Source: Yponomeuta sedellus
Taxonomy: Eukaryota > Arthropoda > Insecta > Lepidoptera > Yponomeutidae
DNA length: 64,000 bases
Direction: 5' to 3'
Assembly: GCA_934045075.1 (NCBI GenBank)
Contig: CAKOGX010000004.1
Coordinates: 1 to 64,000, forward strand
The stretch's first letter is position 1; each line of letters starts with the position of its first letter. This document shows positions 54,575 through 64,000 of the stretch, one piece after another. The notes beneath the pieces are model-generated. The model ran no database searches, had not been told where the DNA came from, and saw nothing but the letters and a program-made list of their open reading frames with translations. Made by a program: the position numbers and the translations under genes.

Positions 54575-55150
54575 TAATCATAATCATTTATTTATTGCAT
54601 GTCATGGTAATAATGCAGGTGGTAATAATATTAATAAGTAATTCTAGTTCTTCATGACACCCTGTAAGGGCACTACAACTTTGCTTAAACTATATATTTA
54701 CAGATATGTATAAACTTATTTACAATTTCATTATTAATTTCCATCACATTACATTATTCAATCGTATTATTTCATTAAATTATTTCATTCATTTAACTTA
54801 TTATTAAAATACTCATTTATTGTATAATAGCTGTTATTTATTAAATATTGCGTAATCTTAGCTTTAAAAATATGTAATTTCTTTATATCTTTTATATTTT
54901 CTGGCAGTTTATTATAGATTTAAAAACCTATTTAGAGGCTAAAAATTTCACCCATGCCGGGATTCGAACCCGCAACCTCTGGCTATCCGTACCAGACAGC
55001 CAGCAGCGTAGTAGTAAATTTTTAGCCTCTAAATAGGTTTTTAAATTTGTTCCTTAGCACGGGTTAGTGCATTAAAAATAAAAAATAGTGTAGTTTATTA
55101 TAGATTTTAGCCGCCATTGTAAGAGGGCCAGAGTTTACTAGTTCTAATTT
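54575..55150 (-). mobile_element. LINE 3' end split by SINE-1
   Basis: Matches 23540-23880. A SINE-1 with inverted ends (54918-55088) is inserted and flanked by GTTTATTATAGATTT. Confidence 0.8.
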
Positions 55151-55482
55151 AGATGTGACCGTAGCTAGCCGAGCCTGAGGTCTTAAACCTGTTGGGCGCG
55201 TGTGGTGCGGAAACAAGCTTGGGTTACTCCTTACAAACATGCAAAAAAGTAAAAATGCGACATTGCATGTTCTTCTCCTGTGCCCTTCTTGTTAAGTGTT
55301 CCGCTCGCCTTAAAAATTTGACAACCGCTTAACTAGAATTCCGATTTCGTGTTGTTAAACAATAATTACTTCATGGTCAAGGTAAACACCGCGAGGAAAC
55401 CCGCGCGACAGCTGATGGGAGGACGTTCGCCTTAAGTAATTACTACAAGAAGAACATGACGAATTATCAATAGAAGCTTTCA

Positions 55483-55802
55483 AGGGGTCAATAATAATTT
55501 TGTATTTGTACGCATCTAGGGGTCATCAATACTTTTGTATTTATGCGTATTTAGGGGTCAAGAATACTTTTGTATTTGCACGTATTTAGGGAGTCAAAAA
55601 TACTTTTGTATTTGTACGCATTTGGGGGTCAAGTAAACTTTTGTATTCCTACGCATTTTTGGATAAAGAATACTTTTGTATTTGCACGCGTTTAGTCAAC
55701 AATACTTTTGTATTTAAAAGCATTTAGAGTTGAACAGTTTAGGGTTCAAAAATACTTTTGTACTAAAAACGCGTTTAGGGGTCAAGAATAATTTTGTATG
55801 TA
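55483..55802. repeat. About 40-bp tandem repeats
   Basis: Eight units of GGGGTCAAGAATACTTTTGT-ATTTGCACGCATTTA. Confidence 0.88.
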
Positions 55803-56186
55803 GCCATTTTTTTTAGCTATTTCTGTACAATATCCAAAACAAATATTTTATAGTAATTCTCTAGTTATCTATACACATCTATATTCTCTATGTTATTAAT
55901 TCACAATCACTCCAAACTAACTTTGAAGCTGGTTCCACATTCCAAGTGACACTTTCTCAACTCAGCGTAACATTTAAATTGAAACCCTGTATAAACCATC
56001 TGCGTAGCCGAAAGCCAGCCATTTTCCTCATGTTTATCACCGGCAATACATCAAGTGCACACTCATATGCGTCAGACTGTACAAGTTTGGCTTTCTCGCG
56101 ATATCTCTTGGCCATGTAAGGCTCGAGAGATGGGGTGCCATTTGACCACTGAGACTGGCGATCTGTGATAACATACTCAAGTAATT

Positions 56187-56765
56187 ATGAAATGAAAAGC
56201 TTTTATTCAAAGTAGCGCAGAAACTGCGGCTTAATGAACGTTACTAGTCAAACTAGGTGTCCATTTCAAAATCTAGATCATTTTGGAGAACAAATAGACA
56301 AGACAACTCCGAACTTAAGGTTTAAGGTTTAAGATATTTATTTCTCAAAAAGAATACATAACTTCACTTACTTGAGAAACAATTTGTTAAGTAGGTAACA
56401 ATAGAATATCGACAGACAGTTATTAGAATTAAAACAATAATAAGTCTTTTCAACAACTGACTTTCAAAACTTAGTATTTTCAAAGTCCTTAGTTAACAGA
56501 GTTAACATAACTTTTACAAAACTCATGCATGCATTTTATATGCTTTAGAGACATGACTATTTATCTGTTTATTTAGAGATAAACTCCATCCAGTGAATAA
56601 ATCCAAAAACGTCTAGAAAATTTGTGGATTAAGAAAAATAAAACATATTTACAAGTCTGTGATGCCGCTGTTTCTGGTTCCCACGACTCAGGGTAGGTAT
56701 CATAGTGTGGGGCCAGAAGCAATATATGTGCCTTTAAGTAAATGTTACGTTACGTTACGTTATGC
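56187..56765. repeat. R-F copy (split) and SINE-2 tail
   Basis: R-F at 56187-56310 and 56460-56560 is split by a TTTAAGGTTTAAGATATTTA-type LINE tail. SINE-2 tail at 56652-56765. Confidence 0.7.
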
Positions 56766-57367
56766 TATATCATATTTTAAATTTTCGCGACTTGTACACA
56801 TATTTAGAATATTTTCGGGGCTCAGTGTAGTGTGTCGCAACCCTAATAATAGTGCTTTGTGATGGCTGATTGAGGGTAGTCTGAAACCGCATAAGCCGAA
56901 GATGCGAACGGGTGCCAGCGATCAGTCTTCTCGTGACCACGATGACTGTAACGTCGTCGAAACGTCGAGGTAAAATAGCAATAAATTACTACGCGATTAA
57001 GCCCCGAAAATATTCTAACTACGTTATGCTATGTTATTGACTCGGAAAGCATTCTCGTGAAATGAATAAGACGTTTCTACGACTTTCCGAAATTCTCCAT
57101 CGCCCGGTACCGCCTGAACCAGTTGACTTTTTTCGCCAAGTCCCCACTGACAGCGCGCAGCCGCGCATTGCAAATAATCGATCGCGTTAAATATACGAGG
57201 TTACGGCAATATATTCGCGCGGGCCATCGCCGGGATGGCATTAAAAAAATCTCCTTAATGAAGTATTGTTCGCATTCAACAACTCACAACGCAGAATGTA
57301 AAAACGCAGAAGTCTTGCTCGGTATGAAACTTTCCTTTAATTAAACTAAACTATTCGCTCGTAGCCC

Positions 57368-57745
57368 CGGCTGCCTGAGTGATCTTAAACGATCACGAAG
57401 GTTAACCAGGGCGCGTTCAGTGCTTGGGTCACCGTCTATGACTTACGCTAGTGGCATTTTTCCGAGCGTTTCTGAGCTTCACAAGGCACGTTAAGCAGTC
57501 GGTGCCGGCTGCCGTCGATAGATGGCCGTCGTTAAGCCGAGTCAGAGGCCTTAGGGCGGCTTGCAAACTTCTGACTGTAAGACCAGCCACTAGTCTTGCA
57601 AACCTCCACTAATCCGGACTTGGCCCTGTGGTGGAGCATGGCCTATACCTTCCTCAGGGAAGAGACCCGTGCCCCTCGGTGGGGACATAATGGGTCGATG
57701 AATAAATGAATGGGGGATGTAGACACCACAAGACAACAAAGACTT
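57368..57745 (-). repeat. Repeat R-A variant subfamily
   Basis: Same variant as 46668-47027. Confidence 0.85.
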
Positions 57746-57979
57746 TAATCACGTTCCGCCAAAAACTACCGTTTATTAGTGGAAATCCATTAAAGTTCTA
57801 ATCTATTGATCATACATTCTAAAATTAGTTGTCACAGTTGTTACGATTTCTCATGTTCACTTTTAGATAAAAAAATTATTATAAAACAAGTTATGATATA
57901 TATTTTTATATCACTTTCTATTTCTGTATATTATTATTTGTATGCACTCGTATTTATTTAATATAATATAAGCCTTTTA

Positions 57980-58383
57980 GGAGCGGTGGTAGCTCAGTGG
58001 GTAGAACCATAGACTGGCAAGCGAGAGCCCCACGTTCGATCTCGAGTGCGGGCATGTACCAATGACTTTGTTTAATTTCAAAGTTACGTACATTTGCGAA
58101 TTTGCAGTCGCAATACCACACGCTAACGGTGAAGGAAAACATCGTGAGGAAACCCGCGGCTTGGTTGGCTCCGCACGTATTGACTAGTCTTTCCTGTGGG
58201 CTAGGCCGACTAAGCTGTCAGGATGGTATAGGTGCTGGGCAAGCCTACACCATCTATAAAAACCATGACCCAGGCACTACAGCGTCGGAGTGGTCCCTTC
58301 ACCCATCTAGTGTGAGTGAAGATACCACTGGACGCTGTATAAATCATCTCATTAAGTAGATGCAAAAAGGCCAATATTATTAT
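57980..58383 (+). mobile_element. SINE-3, complete
   Basis: Nearly identical to 54062-54467, suggesting recent retroposition. Confidence 0.88.
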
Positions 58384-58689
58384 AAGCCTTTATTTCTTGA
58401 CTTTTGCTTACTATAAAACTAGTTTTAAACAGTTCATATTGTCACTAGCACTGAAACTCGTCAAGTTGTCTCTCGGCATAGGCCTCCTCCATGTTTTTCC
58501 ACATCGCCTTTTCCAATGCTGCTCTTCGGAAGTTTGGTGGCAAATCATCCTCCCCTCGTTTGTGTGGTCTTCCTCTCCTCCTTATCCCATCTCTTGGGTA
58601 ATATTCCGTGATTTTTTTGGTCCATTTCTCTGTTTTATCTCTCAGTATGTGACTCGTATTTATTTAGGGTAAGTATAATTATTTTCTTA

Positions 58690-59160
58690 ACTTAAGCATG
58701 TTTGTACATCTGCTTCCTTCTCCAGTCCATCCAAAGGTTGTCTGGAAGAGATCACTTTTGGTGATAAGGCCGCCGTCTGTACTCTTAGGTTAAGAAATAT
58801 CGGTGTAATTTCCTTTTTTATGTACAATAAAGTGTTCTCTATCTATCTATGATATTTTTCCATTGCAGGCGCTAGTAAGCTCCCAGACGCGTGTGAACGG
58901 GCTTCTTCTGGGCAAACTCGGTCCATCCAGGCTTTATCTTCACCCTCGGGTTAGATAGAGGTCAAGAGTAAGCTTTTTGTGCTATTGAACGTATCAGTCC
59001 GTTGTAAATTAGCCCTCATTTTGTATTCTTTGTTCACTAAAAATATTATATATTAAACGGGTCAAATCGTGATTATTTATTAGGTTAGACGTACTTACCG
59101 TATTTCCCGACGTTTCGGCAGCGTTACAGTTGCCGAGGTCTCGGGTAGACTGAAGTGGCG
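58690..59160. repeat. LINE 3' tail and R-E
   Basis: 58700-58860 (GTCCATCCAAAGGTTGTCTG to CTATCTATC) matches 61350-61500. R-E at 59045-59160 (TTCCCGACGTTTCGGCAG). Confidence 0.7.
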
Positions 59161-59544
59161 AGTACAGACAATCCACTATTTGACTCTTTTTGCAAGTAAG
59201 TCTTAAATAGTAAATATCTCTTCCATTAGACCAAAAAATTTTAGTATATTTTTGAGGACCTAAAAGCAACAAAAAAATTGACATTATATTAACATATTTT
59301 ATTTTTATTCAATGCAATTAATTGTACTTTGACGAAATCAGTGGATGAATTCTTAGAATAATTAGTGCTAAGTTTATTTTGACATGCCTGCAATATTAGT
59401 GTAAAGTGTGATGTGATGTGATACCTAATTCAATAAAACTTCCTTGATTTAAAAAAAATAATAACGTTTAACCTAATAAATAATCGCGATTTGACCCGTT
59501 TAATATATAACTATATATGAGTATCGCGAATAATTAACGAATAG

Positions 59545-59752
59545 ACGACCTCTGTGGCGTAGCGGTGGCGCGTCTGCCTACCATGCAAGAGGTCCCGGGT
59601 TCGAATCCCGGCTGGAAACAAAAAAAAAAAGTCCAGGTCTTGGATGTTTTCATGTTTGTGATGTCGTTGTTTCTGGTTCCCACGACACAGGGTATCCTAG
59701 TGTGGGGCCAGAAGCAATGTATGTGCCTGTATGTAAATGTTATGTTATGTTA
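59545..59752 (+). mobile_element. SINE-2, complete
   Basis: Best-preserved copy: GTGGCGTAGCGGTGGCGCGT and GGTCCCGGGTTCGAATCCCG. Confidence 0.9.
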
Positions 59753-59759
59753 AATACTA

Positions 59760-60500
59760 ATAAAAATATTCTTATTCGAAGCCTATTACTTATACAAAAA
59801 AAAAATCGAGTGCGCCTTCTATACTTTCATGTTACGCTGTCCATTGCTACTAAAGCATATTCTTAAGGATGTCGCGCAAACGCAATACATCTCCGTGGTT
59901 ATGAAATCGGTAAGTCAAAGAAAATGACAGCCTTGTGCTTCTTGCTGTATGTTGCTTCGGTGCAAGGAGGTTGCGGGTTCTATTCCCGCTGGGATCAGCC
60001 ATTCATTCATTTATGAATACATAATCTCGAGTTCTGGTTATGGTGATAATATTTTTTGAAAGCCTCTATCATTTTAAGTCTCAATTACTTCGGTATCAAC
60101 CCTTTTATGTCCCCACTGATGCTGGGGCGATTTTAATAAAATTTGGTCAGGCTCACAAGTGCAAGTGCACTTCCACTTGTGAGCCTGAGGATAACCAATA
60201 CTTGTGAGTCAAAACACCTCGTGTTAGAGGCGAAACGCGTCGCGCGTTTTCTCACACAAGTATTGGTGTCGGTTGTGGTGTGTTCGTGTCTTGCTTCTGC
60301 TTGAAAAAGTGGGAGGGAGGGCGGTGCATTATATTTCTTTTTTAAGTTTCTTTCTTTAATTTAAGTTTCAAGTTATTTATTTATTATTATATATCACTAT
60401 TGTAATTTATTTTGTTTCTTTTATTGTTAATTAATTTTAATTAAAAAAAATAAGGATGTAATGTCTGAAATAAATATATTGAATTGTAATGAATTAACTA
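59760..60500. other. Repeat R-G and LINE tail
   Basis: R-G at 60120-60310; LINE-tail-like text at 60340-60490. 59960-60000 holds a lone tRNA-like T-arm (GCGGGTTCTATTCCCGC). Confidence 0.6.
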
Positions 60501-61031
60501 ACCGCATGGTGCTTGTGGGATTTTTGGCAGAAATTCGCAAAAGTAATTTTCACATTTTAATGTTAATATGGATTTCCGCAAAGTAACGCCTTATTCCATA
60601 CAATATCTTAATATAGATACATAATTTTTATTCATTTATTCATTTATTCATTTGCAAGCATACACGGTACATTTTATATAAGTAAATTACAATAGTTAAG
60701 AGCATGCGTGATGCGCCAGTATCTGGCATGCAACATTGTTTGCAGTTAATATTGCACTTGTTTTACCTATTGGTATTTAAGAGTCAATATCAAATTATTA
60801 ACTTATTAAATTAAATTAAATTACAATTGTATAATTATTATAGAAATTAAATTATCAAATTCTTAAATTATTATGTTACATTTTTTTTAATTGATTCAAA
60901 CATATCGTTAAACTAAAAAAAAAAAAAAATTATTAATATTAATAAATTAATAAAAATAGACAGAATAGAAAATTATGTACATCACAACAAAATATAAAAA
61001 TAGTATCAATAGTGGGTACATTAAATTCAGA

Positions 61032-61298
61032 TTATAATTTTAATTTTAAAAAATCTTCAATTTTATAATTGGAATTCTCACATAAACTTATAAACAATTT
61101 CTTTTTGAATATCCCAAATTGCAGTTTAGATATAGATTCTGGTAGGGCATTATACAGTTTGATTGACATGTAGTGGCAATTTTTCGCAAATGATGTTGTT
61201 TTATGAGGTAATCCGGCCAAACGATTTGGGTATCTAGCAGAAAATGCGCAATCTTTTACTTGGAAGTCCCCAATATTTTTCTTTACGTATAGGCACAC
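61032..61298 (-). mobile_element. LINE ORF2 C-terminal remnant
   Basis: An 88-codon frame with LPHKTTSFAKNCHYMSIKLY and NALPESISKLQFGIFKKKLF, a pattern common at the C-terminus of Jockey/CR1-type ORF2 proteins. The reverse transcriptase domain is missing. Confidence 0.7.
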
Positions 61299-61499
61299 TT
61301 CAAATATTTATAATATTTTTATTATTTATTTCTACATCTACTTCCTTCTCCAATATATTGATCCAGTCCATCCAAAGGTTGTCTGGAAGAGATCACTTTT
61401 AGTGATAAGGCCGCCGTCTGTACTCCTTGGTCAAGAAATATCTGTGTAAATTCGTTTTTTTATGTACAATGAAGTGTTCTCTATCTCTATCTATCTATC

Positions 61500-62176
61500 T
61501 AAATTTTTGAGTATAAATTTGAGCATTTCTAAGTACTGCATTTAATGTAGTGTTAATGCACTTGTGCACAAAAATCGATTTTGTGCAGCCTCTAGCCTGC
61601 ACCAATTAGCAATTTCAGAGCATGAGAAGTGAAAACCAAATTATAAGCGGCTTCGTAAGGCTGGAGTGTTACGATGTTTTTGCCTGAATATCTACGTTTG
61701 ATTATGCATGTAAACAAATAAACAGACGCACAAACAAACTCACGGTGCGGTCACAGTAAAGGTCATAGCACCCTTGATCCGGTGACACGGCGTGTTAGGC
61801 GCAGATCTATGAATGTACAGAGCTACACAAGAAATAAATCTCGCGGATGTACCTGCGCAGATGACCAAATATTGGTTGTGCGACAAGTTGATCGACTAAT
61901 CAGATACAATCATTTTATGGCAGGCCGCGCGCCTTTGTTGCTATTGGTTGATTCAACGTCATCGATGCGCATCGATGCGTTTGAGTGTTAGTTTGGCAAT
62001 ATTAGAGTGACCGAAATAGGTAGCGCTACTGCGGCAATCAATTCTGCGCCTTAACCGTTCCGATTAAAGATCATGTTGAATGTACTTATAGCTTCGGGTA
62101 CGATCGTGCAATTTATGAGGTTATAAGCTACTAGAAATACTAATTCTGCGCAGACAAAGTCGCGGGCACCAGCTAG
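61500..62176. other. Unrecognised stretch
   Basis: Ends with GTCGCGGGCACCAGCTAGTA (62160-62178), a Helitron-like 3' end also seen at 50440-50465. Frames here lack support. Confidence 0.4.
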
Positions 62177-62930
62177 TACAGTCTGTTAGCTTTTAGAATA
62201 TACCTCGGGCTCTAGAGTAGGCTTCGGTTTTCGCTGAAAGCACACGAGTGCAATACTACTTCCTGCTCTGTATGAAACTTTTCTTCACTATTTTGATCCG
62301 ATTTCGAAATTAAGTGTCATCCAGATATTTCTATTACACGAATATATCCGATTCTATCCTATAGTAGCCGCAGTTTGGCACGCTGACTGTAAAACCGAAG
62401 GTTTCGGAATCGATCCCCGGCCAGGTCAAACTAGGAAACGAACTTTTCTAGTTTGTCTCGGGTCTTGGATGTTATCTATGTATTTATTGTATTAAATTTA
62501 TCGTCGAGTTAGCACCTATAACACAAGTCATTAAGTTGTACTTAGTATAGTATAGCCTACATCATCTATAAAACCATGTCACAGGCACTACAGCGTCGGA
62601 GTTGTCCCTTCACCCATCTATTGTGAGTGAAGATACCACTGGACGCTGTATAAATGATCTTATTAAGTAGATGCAAAAGAGGCCAATATATATATAGTAT
62701 ACTTAGGGCTAACGAGATCTGTGTAATACATCCATGAATATTTATATATATTGTAAAAGCTACCAGACTGTAATCATTATAAAACATAAAACTTATCCAT
62801 TGTATTGGCTTTAATTCGAGACATAATTGTCATCTAAATAATCCTTTAGTTATATTAGCCCTCTTGGCACAAAGTGTACTTAACACATTTTTGAACCGCG
62901 ATTTCGGCAAGGTTAATATTATCTTGGAAT
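62177..62930. mobile_element. MITE-3, SINE-4, SINE-3 tail and R-F
   Basis: In order: 62177-62374, 62371-62482, 62555-62690 and 62780-62930. SINE-4 replaces the right end of the MITE. Confidence 0.7.
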
Positions 62931-63024
62931 GAATTTGCCACGGGCCTCAGATGGTGCAGTTTCGCTGCTGTGTCTGGGAGTTGCTCTTTGAGGAAAACTC
63001 TTAAGCAAATTTTTATATAGCCTC

Positions 63025-63185
63025 AAAAAACCTATTTTGAGGCTATATATTCCACTCATGGCGGGATTCGAACCCGCGACCTCTGGCTATCTGTGCCAGC
63101 GCTCTCCCAACCTAGCTAATGGGCGACTCACCGGCATCAGTGAAATTTCGAACCTCTTTACAATACTCTCTGTATTACGTATGGT
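63025..63185 (-). mobile_element. SINE-1 copy
   Basis: Reverse tRNA-like body and head. A further fragment lies at 63800-63890. Confidence 0.8.
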
Positions 63186-64000
63186 AACGCCAACTACGTA
63201 CGCGTCTTTTCGTTTCAACCAGTAAAGCCATCTATTGGCAATCGCTTATAATTATAAATTATTTCAATACTTTCTCGCAGTTTCCATCTCCCATCCCTTT
63301 CCCTCGTGCACATTTACATATAGCCAAAAGCAAGAGGCAAGAGAGCCGAACAGAGTGTCACCTTCTTCCTCGCACTCACGAATGTCAACGAAATTAAACG
63401 AAGCCGCCAAATACGTTACTCTTTTTCGCCGCTCCGCACCGCTACAGGACGTTAGTTCGTGTATTTATTTTTCCTTCAATTGTGGTGATACCCAAAGCTA
63501 AATCTACCGCACGTGAACCTCAAAGGAAACTGCTGCAGGGGGCCCCCTTGTGATCAAGTGCCAATTTGGATTACATCGACTGGACCGCTAAACCGCAGGA
63601 CCTTCGCTGCCTGCTTCAGGCCATCACCGCTGAGAACTTGAGGTATGTGCACGAGTCCTTCTCTTTCCCTTCTGCTCCGTTTTCATTTGCGAGACACGTT
63701 AATATTTATCTAATTCCCGCGATACAGTCCATTAAAATTTAAATCTGCTAGCTTTGGCGTCACCAACGTACTACATCGCCCATCGAGTCGGCCACTAGCT
63801 CAGTCAATCCCGGCGTGGGTGGAAGTTTTAGCCTCTAAGTAGGTTTTTAAAAATTGTCCTTAGCACGGGTTAGTGCATTAAAAAGAACATATACTCTTAA
63901 GCACGCAAGCCAGCCTTTCTAATGCGTTCCTAGCTCTACATCTCCAAAGTGCAACCTTCACCTTTCGGTGTAAGATAATAAATTCGTAATACCTACACAA
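63186..64000. other. End stretch with exon-like segment
   Basis: 63570-63643 reads LDYIDWTAKPQDLRCLLQAI-TAENLR on + and ends at a good donor (GAG/GTATGTGC), but no acceptor or start fits. Could be an unrecognised exon or a transposon fragment. Confidence 0.3.

Noticed and set aside
58880..58935. Reverse-strand PGWTEFAQKKPVHTRL-like peptide
   Set aside because: No splice sites or neighbours in phase; looks like a transposon remnant, and it is not alpha-catenin.
61782..61991. 69-codon + strand frame
   Set aside because: Lies in diverged repeat sequence ending in a Helitron-like end; no support.

Overview
This is 64 kb of eukaryotic (insect) nuclear DNA. It is AT-rich, with short exons, GT-AG introns and dense repeats. 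The alpha-catenin exons read like insect alpha-Cat. The repeats (tRNA-derived SINEs, many small TA- and TTA-flanked foldback elements, Helitron-like ends, LINE 3' tails and a DD34D mariner) suggest a moth or butterfly; that last step is inference.

Two genes can be supported, pointing tail to tail. (1) On the + strand, seven exons at 3521-9814 join in perfect phase into the last 380 codons of a protein I do not recognise: a Pro/Thr-rich N-terminal part, a helical middle and a very basic C-terminus. Its first exon(s) lie outside the window or are unseen. (2) On the - strand, nine exons between 48568 and 24290 encode about the last 330 residues of alpha-catenin: the end of the M region, the acidic phospho-linker, the actin-binding domain and the C-terminal tail. 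The 5' part was not found up to 64 kb. Two of these exons (47059-47128 and 42309-42381) are homologous alternatives for the acidic linker. Phase arithmetic allows only one per transcript, so they look mutually exclusive. One carries several acidic Ser/Thr sites; the other is almost free of Ser/Thr but more acidic.

An unusual theme runs through both genes. Decayed tandem copies of exon edges lie in the DNA just 3' (in transcript sense) of the parent exon: five copies of the last alpha-Cat exon at 22.1-24.0 kb, about five copies of the last exon end of the + strand gene at 9.9-11.2 kb, two copies of an actin-binding-domain exon at 36.3-38.5 kb, and about nine short copies of another exon edge at 28.4-28.8 kb. 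Long minisatellites also begin at, or close downstream of, two other alpha-Cat donors (31.7-31.8 kb and 47.2-48.4 kb).

Layout: 1-3.5 kb, MITEs and repeats; 3.5-9.8 kb, unknown gene; 9.8-11.2 kb, its 3' repeat array; 11-22 kb, convergent intergenic repeats with LINE remnants, a 453-bp foldback element and a probable solo LTR; 22-24.3 kb, alpha-Cat terminal-exon array; 24.3-48.6 kb, alpha-Cat exons with repeat-filled introns, including an intact mariner at 32.7-34.0 kb; 48.6-64 kb, no supported exon, only SINEs, LINE tails, MITEs and simple repeats (probably a long alpha-Cat intron). No bacterial-type operon, CRISPR array or genuine tRNA/rRNA gene was seen.
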